Positions 51,369-61,036 are shown, counted from the first letter of the stretch. The stretch: DNA of 64,000 nucleotides from Halorubrum ruber (GCF_018228765.1 NZ_CP073695.1:1426001-1490000), one strand, 5' to 3'. The notes: generated from the sequence alone by a model not told the origin. Translations and numbers: made by a program.

Positions 51369-51924
51369 ACGCCCTCGCCGCGAGTCGAACGCGGGGCGGC
51401 CGGTCGGCGTCCCGGGCCGACCCCGGGAGGCGACCGATCCGCGTCCTCGAACGCCGCGCCGGCGACGACGGGGGTCGCCGACGGCGACGCTCGCGAGGGT
51501 GACGGTCGTCTCACTCGACGCGCATGACGGACAGCGGCGGCTGGAGAGAACGGGAGATGGTCCGTCCCGCGGGGAAAGCTCCCCAGCCGACGCGCGTCAC
51601 GCGGTCGGGCGGACGGACCGTGGGTTCGGAGCCGAATACCCGATCCCGATCCACCCGAGGAACGCGACGCTCGCGGACCGGCCGAGCGTCGAGGTGGTGG
51701 AACGGGTCATGGTCGGGATCCGCGGCGCGGGAAGCGCCGTTATCAGCCTCCTGTATCGGTTTCGTATTAAAATTATGTTAGTTATGCGACCACATGCCAC
51801 GGTGAATTCGGCCCGGAAGTCCCCGAGAATCCGCCGGAGCGGCCGCGGGCGAGCCGTTCCGTCGACGCCGAGACGACAGGCCTATGCCGAACGCCCGACC
51901 AGTTGCGCGTAAGCAGCCACCGTC
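51369..51924. other. Intergenic stretch without a clear gene
   Basis: GC-rich, with Arg-rich open frames on both strands that look like by-products. A minus-strand frame at 51597-51800 contains SASVAFLGWIGIGYSAPNPRS and is mildly protein-like, but it has no supporting start signal. An AT-rich patch (51760-51785) could be a promoter for either side. The aspS start at 51925 has no obvious TATA. Confidence 0.4.
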
Positions 51925-53229
51925 ATGATCGAGCGAATTCACACGTCGGACGTCGAACCGGACGCGGACGAGGTCGCCATCGCCGGCCACGTCCACGAGA
52001 TCCGCGACCTGGGAGGCCTCGTCTTCCTCATCGTGCGCGACCGCGAGGGGCTCATCCAGATCGTTTTCAAGGAGGAGCGCGAGCCCGAGCTGTTCGAGGC
52101 CGTCCAGGACGTGGGCGCCGAGGACGTGGTCCGCGTCGTCGGCGAGCCGCTGGAGAGCGACCAGGCGCCCGGCGGCGTCGAGATCGCGCCCACCGAGTAC
52201 GAGGTCATCGACGAGGCCGACTCCCCGCTCCCCCTCGAAATCTCGAAGGACATCGAGGTCGACCTCTCGACCCGGCTCGACAACCGCGCGCTCGACCTCC
52301 GCAAGCCGGAGACGCTCGCGGTGTTCACCCTGCGCTCGGAGCTCATCACCGCGATGGAGGAGTGGTTCGAAGACGAGGGGTACGTCGACATCAAGACGCC
52401 CCTGATCTCGAAGGGCGGCGCCGAGGGCGGCGCCGAGCTGTTCCCGATCCTCTACTACAACCAGGACGCGTTCCTCTCGCAGAGCCCCCAGCTGTACAAG
52501 CAGATGCTGATGGCGTCGGGGTACGAGGCCGTCTACGAGACGGGCACCGCGTTCCGCGCCGAGGACTTCGCCACTTCTCGCCACGTCTCCGAGATCGCGA
52601 TGTTCGACGTGGAGCTGGCGTACATCGACGACGAGGACGACGTGATGGACGTCCAAGAGGAGTCGCTGCGCTACGCGCTCAGCGAGGTCGCGGAGAACGC
52701 CGAGCGCGAGCTCGACCTGCTCGACGTCGACCTTGACGTGCCCGAAGAGGACTTCCCGCGGATCACCTTCGACGAGGCGCTCGACATCCTCGAAACCGAG
52801 TACGGCCACTTCCCGGACGACCCGACCGACCTCGACACGAAAGGGGAGAAGCTGCTCGGCGAGCACTTCGAGGAGCAGGGACACCCGGCGTTCTTCGTCG
52901 TCGGCTACCCCGACGAGAAGTTCTACTACATGCAGGACGTGCCCGACGACGAGATCGCCTCCCGGAAGTTCGACCTGATATATAAAGGACAGGAGCTCTC
53001 CTCGGGCGGCCAGCGCGAGCACGACGTCGAGCGCATGGTCGAGGTCATGGAGGAGGAGGGCGTCGAGACCGCGAACTTCGAGTTCTACATCGAGGCGCTG
53101 AGCTACGGCACGCCCCCGCACGGCGGCTACGGGCTCGGCATCGACCGCCTCGTCCAGAAGGTCGCCGACCTCGACAACATCAAGGAGGCGATCATGTTCC
53201 CGCGCGACCCGAACCGGCTGGAGCCGTAG
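51925..53229 (+). CDS. aspS: Aspartyl-tRNA synthetase (archaeal type)
   Basis: Class II synthetase of 434 residues, the archaeal/eukaryotic length without the bacterial insertion. The N-terminal OB-fold anticodon-binding domain (about 1-100) includes [15 protein letters not shown]. Motif 2 is [21 protein letters not shown] and motif 3 is [11 protein letters not shown] (403 onward). It charges tRNA-Asp, and in many archaea also tRNA-Asn; which applies here is not decided by what I can see. One stretch (LIYKGQE) uses AT-rich codons including TATAAA. Confidence 0.95.
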   Translation: MIERIHTSDVEPDADEVAIAGHVHEIRDLGGLVFLIVRDREGLIQIVFKEEREPELFEAVQDVGAEDVVRVVGEPLESDQAPGGVEIAPTEYEVIDEADSPLPLEISKDIEVDLSTRLDNRALDLRKPETLAVFTLRSELITAMEEWFEDEGYVDIKTPLISKGGAEGGAELFPILYYNQDAFLSQSPQLYKQMLMASGYEAVYETGTAFRAEDFATSRHVSEIAMFDVELAYIDDEDDVMDVQEESLRYALSEVAENAERELDLLDVDLDVPEEDFPRITFDEALDILETEYGHFPDDPTDLDTKGEKLLGEHFEEQGHPAFFVVGYPDEKFYYMQDVPDDEIASRKFDLIYKGQELSSGGQREHDVERMVEVMEEEGVETANFEFYIEALSYGTPPHGGYGLGIDRLVQKVADLDNIKEAIMFPRDPNRLEP

Positions 53230-53486
53230 CGGGACCGAACCGATCCGGACCGTCGAGGCTCGTTCCGTCCGCTCCCCGATGCGCGGCTGCGCGGTCGGGA
53301 TCCAATTCCGTCGCGCGAGCGACAATCGAACCGCTCGGCGTTCGCCGTCTTTTATAAGATGCCTGCCGATCTGACGAGATTCGGGTTTCAAAGTCTCTCA
53401 CGCCCGTTAAACCGAATTAAATTGGGCGTAATTCGGCTGAACGGCTTGCGTCATTAAAGGGAGTCGGGCCCCGAGGGGAAGTTGCT

Positions 53487-53789
53487 ATGAACGCACTCCG
53501 AACGACGCTGCTCGTGGCGCTGGCCACGGTGGTACTGATCGGGACCGGCGCGGCCGCCGGTGCCGTCGCGGCGACGCCCGGCCCGGACAACGCCTCGGGC
53601 GACGCGGGCCCACCGAGCGACCTCCCGGACCAGGTGCCGGACTTCGTCGGCGGGGTCCTCGATAGCGTGAACGAGTTCCTCGACGGCGGCGTCGACGACC
53701 TCGGCGAGACCGTGAGCGAGGTCGCCGGGAACGGCGCCGGCGAGGGCGACGCAGACGACGGAACCGACACCGACGAGGAGGGGGCGTAA
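53487..53789 (+). CDS. Secreted acidic protein, hypothetical
   Basis: Protein of 100 residues with a signal peptide (MNALRTTLLVALATVVLIGTGAAAGAVAA), then an acidic Gly/Asp/Pro-rich mature part including LPDQVPDFVGGVLDSVNEFLDGGVDDL. It ends one base before the next gene starts, so it probably forms an operon with the DUF4382 lipoprotein. The 53230-53486 gap upstream has a TTTTATAA word at 53350 and AT-rich DNA near 53410-53430 but no gene. Confidence 0.7.
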   Translation: MNALRTTLLVALATVVLIGTGAAAGAVAATPGPDNASGDAGPPSDLPDQVPDFVGGVLDSVNEFLDGGVDDLGETVSEVAGNGAGEGDADDGTDTDEEGA

Positions 53790-53790
53790 C

Positions 53791-54528
53791 GTGACGGACC
53801 GCACGTCCGACCGCCTCGCGCTCGACCGCCGAACGTACCTCCGTGCGACCGGCGCCGCCGCGCTCGGCGCGGCCGGCCTGGCCGGCTGCGTCGGCCGGGC
53901 GAGCGGGACGCTCGCGACGCGGGTCACCGACCAGCCGGCCGACATCGGCGACTTCGAGTCGCTCGTCGTCACCGTCGAGGGGTTCTGGCTCGGGCCGGAG
54001 GGCGCCGAGCCGGACAGCGAGGACGCCGACGGCAACGAGACCGACACGGACGATGGCGGCGACGACGCTGGCGACAACGAGACTGCCGACGGCAACGAGA
54101 CGGACGCGGGCGACGAGGCCGACGACGAGGAGGACGCCGGCCGCGAGTACTTCGAGTTCGACGAGGCCCAAGAGGCCGACCTCGTCGAACTCCAGAACGG
54201 CGAGACGCAGCTGATCGACGAGCGCGAGCTCCAGACGGGGGAGTACCCGTACCTCCAGATCGACGTGTCGTCGGCGGACGGGACGCTCACCGACGGGAGC
54301 GACGCGACCGTCGACCTCCCGGGCAACGCGCCGCTGAAGTTCAACGAAGCGTTCGAGATCCGGGAGAACACGCGGACGACGTTCACCGCGGACTTCGCGC
54401 CGGTGCTGCGCGGGAACGGCCGCTACCTCCTCCGACCGGTACCGAGTGGCATCGAGGTGGAGTACGAGGAGTCGTCGGACTCGGACGACGACGGATCGAG
54501 CGGCGACAACGAGACCGACGACTCGTAG
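53791..54528 (+). CDS. DUF4382 Tat lipoprotein
   Basis: Protein of 245 residues starting at GTG 53791. The Tat signal has LDRRTYLRATG and the lipobox Cys is in LAGC near residue 34. The DUF4382 beta-rich domain reads TLATRVTDQPADIGDFESLVVTVEGFWL. It is interrupted by an Asp/Glu/Asn/Gly/Thr-rich loop (about 75-125) and then resumes with ELQTGEYPYLQIDVSSADGTL. The tail is acidic. A surface protein of unknown function, translated right after the secreted protein at 53487. The 54529-54806 gap after it shows no gene. Confidence 0.8.
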   Translation: MTDRTSDRLALDRRTYLRATGAAALGAAGLAGCVGRASGTLATRVTDQPADIGDFESLVVTVEGFWLGPEGAEPDSEDADGNETDTDDGGDDAGDNETADGNETDAGDEADDEEDAGREYFEFDEAQEADLVELQNGETQLIDERELQTGEYPYLQIDVSSADGTLTDGSDATVDLPGNAPLKFNEAFEIRENTRTTFTADFAPVLRGNGRYLLRPVPSGIEVEYEESSDSDDDGSSGDNETDDS

Positions 54529-54806
54529 CGACGCCGCAGTCCCCCGGTCCCCCGTTGGAGTCGCGGCCGCACCCGTCGCTCGCGCGGAGCGAGCGCGGCC
54601 CGCGCCGCGGCTTCGGGGTCAGGGCTGGGTCGGTTCCCGGGATTCGGGGACCGGGGGAATGCGCGCGCCGTTGCGGTCGGTCCCCGATCCGAGGCAGACG
54701 CCGTCAGAGGCACACGACCCGCACGATCGCCCGTACGACGACGCGTTCGGGCGGTCTCCGCTTTCTCCGATCCGTTCGCCTTTCGGCCTTTTCATACCGC
54801 GAGGAG

Positions 54807-55499
54807 TCAGGCGGTCGCCGCGTCCGGCCGCACGAACGTCCGATAGAGCGGTCCGGCGAGGACCAGCGCGCCGACCGCGGCCATCCCGAGGATCACGGTC
54901 GGGTCGACGAGCGACCCGCCGCTCGCCGCGAGTCGGTCGAGCGAGACGCCGACCGCGACCCCGGCGAGGACCCACGGCAACTCGCCCAGCGCCGTGCCGA
55001 CCAGGAACGGCCGGACCCCGACGCCGGCGGCCGCGGCCCCGGCCGTCACAGCGTCGGAGGGGAGCGGCAGCAGGCGGGTCCCGGCCACGGCGCGCACGCT
55101 GCCGGACTCCGCCGCGAAGCGCTCGCCGGCCCGGCAGAACCGGTCTGCGATGCCCGGCTCCTCGCCCGTCTCGGAACCGTCGCGAATTCGGAGCCGCCCC
55201 GCCCGAGCGAGCGCGTACGGCGGGAGGGCGGTGCCGACGACGAGCGCGAGCGCGAACGGCGCCCCGACCCAGCCGTACCCGAAGCCGACGGCGACGGCGA
55301 GGAGGGTCGTCGGCCACGCGAGCAGGGGCCGCACGGCGGCGAGCGCGACGACGGCGACCCCGAACCGGAGCGGATCGGTCGCGAGCCAGCGGAGCCGCGA
55401 GAGCGCCCCCTCGGGGGAGACCGCGAGCGCGAGCGCCGCCAGCGCGGCGACGACGGCGCCCGCGACCGCGTACCGCCCGAGCGTCGACCGGCGATTCAC
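54807..55499 (-). CDS. TVP38/TMEM64 (SNARE-associated/DedA-like) membrane protein
   Basis: Protein of 230 residues starting at GTG 55499 (VNRRSTLGRY). About five to six hydrophobic segments and the VGTALPPYALARAGR and TRLLPLPSDAVTAGAAAAGVG motifs fit the TVP38/TMEM64 family. Relatives are thought to help lipid scrambling or membrane homeostasis; function here is unknown. The longer frame to 55625 overlaps the nadK end and is rejected. It is followed by a 278-base gap downstream. Confidence 0.8.
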   Translation of the reverse strand: MNRRSTLGRYAVAGAVVAALAALALAVSPEGALSRLRWLATDPLRFGVAVVALAAVRPLLAWPTTLLAVAVGFGYGWVGAPFALALVVGTALPPYALARAGRLRIRDGSETGEEPGIADRFCRAGERFAAESGSVRAVAGTRLLPLPSDAVTAGAAAAGVGVRPFLVGTALGELPWVLAGVAVGVSLDRLAASGGSLVDPTVILGMAAVGALVLAGPLYRTFVRPDAATA

Positions 55500-55575
55500 G
55501 CTCGCCGGTCCGCGGGCGCCCGGTAAACGCTTTGTGGGTGCGTTCGAGCGGGAGCCGAAGGTCTGCGCGTCCGGC

Positions 55576-56403
55576 TCACGACAGCTTTCCGAGCGCCTCG
55601 AAGAAGTCCGAGGGCGGGCCGGCAATGCGTATCGGCGGCGCGGCGCGCTCGACTGTCACCTCAACCGGCCCGTCGAGGGTCTCGGTGTCGCGGCCGTCGC
55701 TGACGACCGTCGCGCCCGCGTCGTCCGCGACCGAGACGGTGACCGTCGCGTCGGCGTCCACCACGAGCGGCGGCATCCCCTCCTCGGCGACCATCTCGTT
55801 GACGACTAACCCCCCGACCTCGGGGTGGACGAGGGGCCCGCGCTCGGAGAGGTTGTACGCGGTCGACCCGGTCGGCGTGGCCACGAGGACCCCGTCGGCG
55901 TGGCCGCCAGCGTACCGGGACCCGTCGACGCGCACCTCGTAGTCGATCCCGCCACCCGGGCCGCGCCGGTCGCCTTGGACGACCACCTCGTTCGCGGCCG
56001 GCGTCGAGGTCCAGTCGCCGGTGCTCGCGGTGAGCCGCGGCGCCTCGCGGACGTCTAAGCCGCCGTTGCGGAACGCCCGGATCTCGGCGCGGAGCGCGGT
56101 CGCGGCGTCCGCCGGCGGGACGGCGTTGAGAAAGCCCACCTCGCCGAGGTTCACCCCGACGATCGGGGTGTCGCCCGCGTTGCGCGCGACGAACAGGAAC
56201 GTCCCGTCGCCGCCGACCGCGACGACGAGGTCGCAGTCGCCGAACGCGTCGACCGGTCGGGCGTCGTCGCCGGCGTCGAGCGCGGCAGCGGTCTCCTCGT
56301 CCAGCCAAACGCTCTCGCCCGCGTCGACGACGACGTCTCGGAGGGTCGCCGCGAGCGACGCCGCCCGCTCGCTTCCCTTTCGCGCCACGATGCCCACTTC
56401 CAT
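55576..56403 (-). CDS. nadK: NAD kinase
   Basis: Protein of 275 residues from ATG 56403. The signature GGDGT is at 64-68 (VAVGGDGTFLFVARN), followed by VNLGEVGFLNAV and the substrate-binding PAANEVVVQGD. The glycine-rich TPTGSTAYNLSERGPLVHPEV motif is intact. It makes NADP+ from NAD+ and ATP or polyphosphate. It is divergent from the KaiC-domain gene across a 144-base spacer. Confidence 0.93.
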   Translation of the reverse strand: MEVGIVARKGSERAASLAATLRDVVVDAGESVWLDEETAAALDAGDDARPVDAFGDCDLVVAVGGDGTFLFVARNAGDTPIVGVNLGEVGFLNAVPPADAATALRAEIRAFRNGGLDVREAPRLTASTGDWTSTPAANEVVVQGDRRGPGGGIDYEVRVDGSRYAGGHADGVLVATPTGSTAYNLSERGPLVHPEVGGLVVNEMVAEEGMPPLVVDADATVTVSVADDAGATVVSDGRDTETLDGPVEVTVERAAPPIRIAGPPSDFFEALGKLS

Positions 56404-56547
56404 GCGGAATCCATCCCGAGCCCCGGATAAAAGCGTGCGGACATCGGGCGGCACCGGGTTCCCGAGACCTGAAACCTCGCCGGAAAGTTTCAAGCCGCTC
56501 GGCCGCGTTGCTCGGTCCATGTCGACCCCCCACGGGCGGCGGAAACG

Positions 56548-57984
56548 ATGAGCGAGGAGGACGACTGGTTCGAGCGCGCGCTGCGCGAGACCGACGAGGA
56601 GTCCGACGAGCCGCCGGTGGGCGGTGCAGAGGGCGGGTCCGATGGCGTGGAGGGCGGTTCAGACGGTGCGGAAGACGGGTCCGCCGATCCGGATGGCGAC
56701 GCGGACGACTCGGAAGCCAGTGCGGACGACCCTGCGGGGGAAACGGAGGCCGCGAGCGACGACGCCGAACCGGCCGACCCGTTCGGCGGTGCCGGCGACG
56801 AGACGGGCGCCGAGGCGGGCGACGGAGACCCCTTCGCCGGCGACGCCGGGGAGGGCGACGAGTCCGACGGAGGCGAGTTCGGCGACGGTGAATTCGGCGG
56901 CGACGACGCGGCGAGCGGTGGCATTCCGGCGGACGCGTTCGGCGACGTCGACGCCGACTCCGGGTTCGACTCCTTCGGCGAAGACGACCCCTTCGGCGGC
57001 GATGAAGCGGGTACCGACGACCTCGACGCTGGCGGCGACGGCGGCGCGACGGACCCGTTCGGCGCGGACGACCCCTTCGGCGGGAGTCGGAGTGGTGGCG
57101 GGTCCGACGGCCGGTCAAGCGGCGCCGGTGACGGTGGAGCGGCGGGCGGTGGCGGCGATCCGTTCGGCGGCTACCGCGGGAGTACGGGCGGAGACGACGA
57201 CGACTTCGGATTCGGTGAGTTCGGCGGCGACGCGGACGCCGGCGGGACGACCGACTTCGACGTCGACCCCGACGAGTTCGAGTCCGAAATCGAGCGGACC
57301 GACATCGGGATCGAGGGGCTCGACGACATGATCCTCGGCGGCGTCCCCAGCCGGTCGCTGCTGTCGGTCATCGGCGGGGCCGGCACCGGGAAGACGACGT
57401 TCGCGCTCCAGTTTCTCAACCACGCGCTCGAATCGGGCGAGAAGGGGATCTACATCACGCTTGAACAGACCCGCGAGTCGATTCTCGACACGGCGACCGA
57501 GAAGGGGTGGTCGTTCCGCGAGCACGCGGCGGAGGACCGCCTCGCGGTCGTCGCCATCGACCCCATCGAGATGGCCAACTCGCTGTCGTCGATCCGAAAC
57601 GACCTCGTCCGGCTCATCGCTGAGTTCGACGCGGACCGGCTGGTGCTCGACTCCGTCTCCCTCTTGGAGATGATGTACGACCACCCCGCGAAGCGACGCT
57701 CTGAGGTGTTCGGGTTCACGCGCTCGCTGAAGGAGTCGGGCGTCACGACGCTGCTCACCTCCGAGGCGAGCGAGGAGACGCCGTACGCCTCCCGGCACGG
57801 CATCGTCGAGTACCTCACCGACGCCGTCTTCGTCCTCCAGTACGTCCGCGGGTCGGACTTCCGCGAGACCCGCCTCGCCGTCGAGATCCAGAAGATCCGC
57901 GACGCGAACCACTCCCGCGAGACGAAGCCGTACGACATCACCGACACCGGGATCTCCGTGTACGATCAGGCGAACATCTTCTGA
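56548..57984 (+). CDS. KaiC-domain (RecA-superfamily) ATPase with long acidic disordered N-terminus
   Basis: Protein of 478 residues. The first 240 or so are low-complexity: Asp, Gly, Glu and Ser with repeated DPFGG/DDPFGG motifs. The KaiC/RadA-like ATPase domain (about 250-470) starts RTDIGIEGLDDMILGGVPSRSLL. It has the P-loop GGAGTGKTT (Lys282), a Walker B-type LVLDSVSLLEMM, and a C-terminal sheet region with EIQKIRDANHSRETKPYDI. Related single-KaiC proteins serve as signal or motility regulators; this one cannot be tied to a pathway by its neighbours. Monocistronic. Confidence 0.85.
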   Translation: MSEEDDWFERALRETDEESDEPPVGGAEGGSDGVEGGSDGAEDGSADPDGDADDSEASADDPAGETEAASDDAEPADPFGGAGDETGAEAGDGDPFAGDAGEGDESDGGEFGDGEFGGDDAASGGIPADAFGDVDADSGFDSFGEDDPFGGDEAGTDDLDAGGDGGATDPFGADDPFGGSRSGGGSDGRSSGAGDGGAAGGGGDPFGGYRGSTGGDDDDFGFGEFGGDADAGGTTDFDVDPDEFESEIERTDIGIEGLDDMILGGVPSRSLLSVIGGAGTGKTTFALQFLNHALESGEKGIYITLEQTRESILDTATEKGWSFREHAAEDRLAVVAIDPIEMANSLSSIRNDLVRLIAEFDADRLVLDSVSLLEMMYDHPAKRRSEVFGFTRSLKESGVTTLLTSEASEETPYASRHGIVEYLTDAVFVLQYVRGSDFRETRLAVEIQKIRDANHSRETKPYDITDTGISVYDQANIF

Positions 57985-58013
57985 GCCCTCGCGGGCCGCG
58001 GGCGGCTCCGAAC

Positions 58014-59102
58014 CTATCCGGGGAGCTGAACGACCAAGTTCAACGCCTGCGGAAGTAGGACGCTGACGAATATCTGCGACCACATGGCGAACGTCGTCGG
58101 ATACGTTCCGGTGCTTTCGACGTGCGCGAGCGTCTCCTGTGCGTTCTCGTACTGCTCCCTGTTCTCAATATCCGTGAGCGTGGCGTCGAACGGGTCGCTC
58201 ACCGACCGCTTAAGCTCCCGTTCCAGCGATCGGATCTTCGCTCGCTTTTTGCTCTTCATGATTGCGTGGACCCTGTACATCGAGTACCCGATCGTCAGCA
58301 CGCCGACGAACCAGACGGCCGAGAGAACCGCTTGGAAACCCGGCCCGGGAGCCGGATACGGCGACGAGAGGTACTGCGAGAGGATGACCGGGATGTGGGT
58401 CTGGAGAAACCACAACAGCAGGACCCCCGTATAGATGTAATACGAGCGTTTGAGGAGCTCTCCGACCGGTTCGAACCCGCCGAGGTTCCGGGGGTCGTAG
58501 TAGAAGAGTCCGAAGTCCGCCTTGGCGAGCCGGCGTGGGACAGCGAGGTGAACGGCGACGTAGGACACCCCGAGCTCAACCAAGATCGGGATCGTGATGA
58601 GCGGGAACGAGACCGCCTGTGCGTACAAGACGAGGCCGATCCCGTCCGTTTCGATGAGACGCGGGAATCCGAGCACGAACGCCCCGAAGGCGTAGAAGGC
58701 GACGAGGGCGACGACGTAGGCCGCCGTCCGCGTCCGGAGGGAGACGAGCCCCTCGAACTGCCGCCGCATCGACGCGTCGATGTCGACGTGTTCGTCGTCG
58801 ATACCGAGCGCGATCATCGCGTCGGCGTAGCTCTCGTGGATGTACCGGAGCCCGAACACGCCGAGGACCGTCATCGCGGGGATGGCGAGCGAGTTCGGCT
58901 GTACGAAAAAGGAGCTTTTCCCCGACACGAGGAAGTTGTACACGTCGAACAGCCCGTACTCGACGAACAGTCCGACCGCGACGAGCAGATACGGCGGATA
59001 GACGTCTCCGCCGGTGAGCGTGTCCGATAGCCGCCCGAAACCGAGCTTCTCGGCGATGATTTCGATCAGCAGTCGGTCCCGATATCGCTGTACGTCTGCC
59101 AT
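58014..59102 (-). CDS. Polytopic membrane protein, hypothetical
   Basis: Protein of 362 residues with about seven hydrophobic segments (for example near 35-60, 70-88, 125-150 and 160-190) separated by charged loops, and a long acidic/basic helical stretch (about 275-330: KSKKRAKIRSLERELKRSV). Base composition is somewhat lower in GC than the neighbours. It lies next to the tRNA-Gly scars and could be cargo of a former element. No family recognised. It is convergent with the KaiC gene (29 bases apart). Confidence 0.65.
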   Translation of the reverse strand: MADVQRYRDRLLIEIIAEKLGFGRLSDTLTGGDVYPPYLLVAVGLFVEYGLFDVYNFLVSGKSSFFVQPNSLAIPAMTVLGVFGLRYIHESYADAMIALGIDDEHVDIDASMRRQFEGLVSLRTRTAAYVVALVAFYAFGAFVLGFPRLIETDGIGLVLYAQAVSFPLITIPILVELGVSYVAVHLAVPRRLAKADFGLFYYDPRNLGGFEPVGELLKRSYYIYTGVLLLWFLQTHIPVILSQYLSSPYPAPGPGFQAVLSAVWFVGVLTIGYSMYRVHAIMKSKKRAKIRSLERELKRSVSDPFDATLTDIENREQYENAQETLAHVESTGTYPTTFAMWSQIFVSVLLPQALNLVVQLPG

Positions 59103-59190
59103 AGCGTCCGGTCACCATCCAGACAGTATAAGAGTGGGTCCTCTGTCTTCGGCGAGCGCCGGCGCTTGCGAGCTGATCGTCGCAGAAATA

Positions 59191-59414
59191 CACCGTCCGG
59201 GAGTCCCGTGAGCGGCGAGGGACCTACGGTCCCTCTGGAAGCCGGCGCAAAGCGCCGGCGACGGAGCGAACGGGACAACGGACGGGGCACGACCGAAGGA
59301 AGTGCACCGTCCGGGAATTGAACCGAAATCAGACGTGCTCGCTCGTTTCACTCGCTGCGCGCGACTGATAGGGTTCAATTCCGTCCGGTGATTTCTCTCA
59401 CTGCGTTCGAGAAA
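59191..59414 (-). other. tRNA-Gly 3'-end fragments (integration scars)
   Basis: On the plus strand, a copy of the tRNA 3' end (TGCACCGTCCGGGAATTGAA and on for two more bases) is at 59303-59324. A shorter one, CACCGTCCGGGAGT, is at 59191-59204. A scrambled GGTTCAATTCCGTCCGGTG lies at 59371-59390. Their tandem spacing next to the intact tRNA is the mark of repeated integration and loss at this gene. No coding gene is seen in this interval. Confidence 0.7.
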
Positions 59415-59485
59415 TGCACCGTCCGGGAATTGAACCCGGGCTATTAGCTTGGGAAGCTAATGTCCTACCACTGGACCAACGGTGC
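59415..59485 (-). tRNA. tRNA-Gly (anticodon CCC)
   Basis: A 71-base cloverleaf on the minus strand: acceptor GCACCGT/ACGGTGC, D arm GTCC/GGAC, anticodon arm TTAGC-TTCCCAA-GCTAA showing CCC, T arm CCGGG-TTCAATT-CCCGG, discriminator A. CCA not encoded and no intron. Confidence 0.96.
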
Positions 59486-59599
59486 TCGATTCGAGGTACC
59501 CGACCGTCCCACTTGAACGTAGCGTTTCGGCGGACCCCGACCACCGACGCCGAGTGCCGCGAGCCACACGATTAAGCGGCCGCCGACGAAGGCACGGCC

Positions 59600-61036
59600 A
59601 TGACCGACGACGCAGCGGACGCAACGCGAACGGACGCCGCAGACACGGTCGATCGCGTGCGAGAGCGCGCGGCCGACCTCGCGCCCGCGCTCGGCGCGAC
59701 CTGGACCGACGACGAGCCGTGGCGCTTCCTCACCGACCTCACGGCGATCGGGAGTCGCATGGCCGGCAGCGAGGGTGAGCGCCGGGCCGCCAGCCTCGTC
59801 GCCGACGCCTTCGAGCGGGCGGGGCTCGCGGACGTGCGCACGGAGCCGTTCGACCTGCCCGCGTGGGAGCGCGGGTCGGCGTCGCTCGACGTGACCGTCT
59901 CGGGGCGGGACGGCGAGCCGGCGACGCGCTCGTTCGAGGCGCTGGCGCTCCCGTACTCGCCGTCAGGAAGCGTCGCGGGCGAGCTCGTCGACGTGGGGTA
60001 CGGCACCCCGAGAGAGATCGACGAGCGCGACGTGGAGGGGCGGATCGCGGTCGCCTCGACCACCACCCCCGAGGGCGGGCGGTTCGTCCACCGCATGGAG
60101 AAGTTCGGCTACGCGATCGACGCCGGCGCCGTCGGCTTCGTGTTCGTCAACCACCTCGACGGGCAGCTGCCGCCCACCGGATCGCTCACGTTCGGCGAGG
60201 AGGCCGAGGCGGTCGCGGTCGGCGTCTCGAAGGAGACCGGCGCGTGGCTCCGCGAGTACGCGGTCGGGGGCGATTCAGCCAGCCCGGACTCCGAACCGGT
60301 CGCACAGGCTGAACTGTCGGTCGAAGCGTCGACGACGCCGGGCGAGAGCCGCAACGTGATCGGGAGAGCAGGCCCCGACACCGACGAGCGAGTCCTCCTG
60401 CTCGCCCACTACGACGCCCACGACATCGCGGAGGGCGCGCTCGACAACGGCTGCGGGATCGCGACGGTCGCGACCGCGGCCGAGATCCTCGCCGACGCGG
60501 ACCTCCCCCTCGGCGTCGACGTCGTCGCAGTCGGTGCGGAGGAGGTGGGACTACTCGGCGCGGAGCACCTCGCGGACCGCCTCGACCTCAATCGCGTGAA
60601 GGGCGTGGTCAACGTCGACGGCGCGGGACGGTTCCGCGACCTGGTCGCGCTCGCGCACGCCTCCACGGCGGCCGCGTCGGTCGCAGAGGCAGTGTCGACC
60701 GCGACGCGCCAGCCGATCGCGGTCGACGCGCAGCCGCACCCGTTCTCCGACCAGTGGCCGTTCGTGCGCCGCGGCGTGCCGGCGCTCCAGCTCCACAGCG
60801 ACTCGGGCGACCGCGGGCGAGGGTGGGGCCACACCCACGCGGACACCCGTGACAAGGTCGACGACCGGAACGTCCGCGAACACGCGATGCTGATCGCGCT
60901 GCTCGTCGCCGAGTTCGCGGCGCCCGAGCGCGACCTTCCGCGGCTGGACCGCGACGAGCTCGCGGCCGCGTTCCGCGAGGCCGACTTCGAGACCGGGATG
61001 CGCGCGGCCGACCTCTGGCCGGCCGACTGGGACTGA
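59600..61036 (+). CDS. M28-family metallopeptidase (aminopeptidase-like)
   Basis: Protein of 478 residues. The zinc ligands fit M28: His270 in LLAHYDAHD, Asp282 in ALDNGCG, and the Glu pair Glu314/Glu315 in GAEEVGLLG. Later ligands would be in NVDGAGR and the His-rich HTHADTRDKVDDRN. A PA-type insertion (about 130-230) separates the N-terminal region from the catalytic domain. There is no signal peptide, so it is probably cytoplasmic. It may be an aminopeptidase for peptide turnover; substrate unknown. Starts at ATG 59600, 115 bases after the tRNA gene. Confidence 0.88.
   Translation: MTDDAADATRTDAADTVDRVRERAADLAPALGATWTDDEPWRFLTDLTAIGSRMAGSEGERRAASLVADAFERAGLADVRTEPFDLPAWERGSASLDVTVSGRDGEPATRSFEALALPYSPSGSVAGELVDVGYGTPREIDERDVEGRIAVASTTTPEGGRFVHRMEKFGYAIDAGAVGFVFVNHLDGQLPPTGSLTFGEEAEAVAVGVSKETGAWLREYAVGGDSASPDSEPVAQAELSVEASTTPGESRNVIGRAGPDTDERVLLLAHYDAHDIAEGALDNGCGIATVATAAEILADADLPLGVDVVAVGAEEVGLLGAEHLADRLDLNRVKGVVNVDGAGRFRDLVALAHASTAAASVAEAVSTATRQPIAVDAQPHPFSDQWPFVRRGVPALQLHSDSGDRGRGWGHTHADTRDKVDDRNVREHAMLIALLVAEFAAPERDLPRLDRDELAAAFREADFETGMRAADLWPADWD

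Noticed and set aside
51597-51800. 67-residue minus-strand frame in the gap before aspS
   Set aside because: Mildly protein-like but no promoter, poor composition in its first half, and an equally open frame on the other strand.
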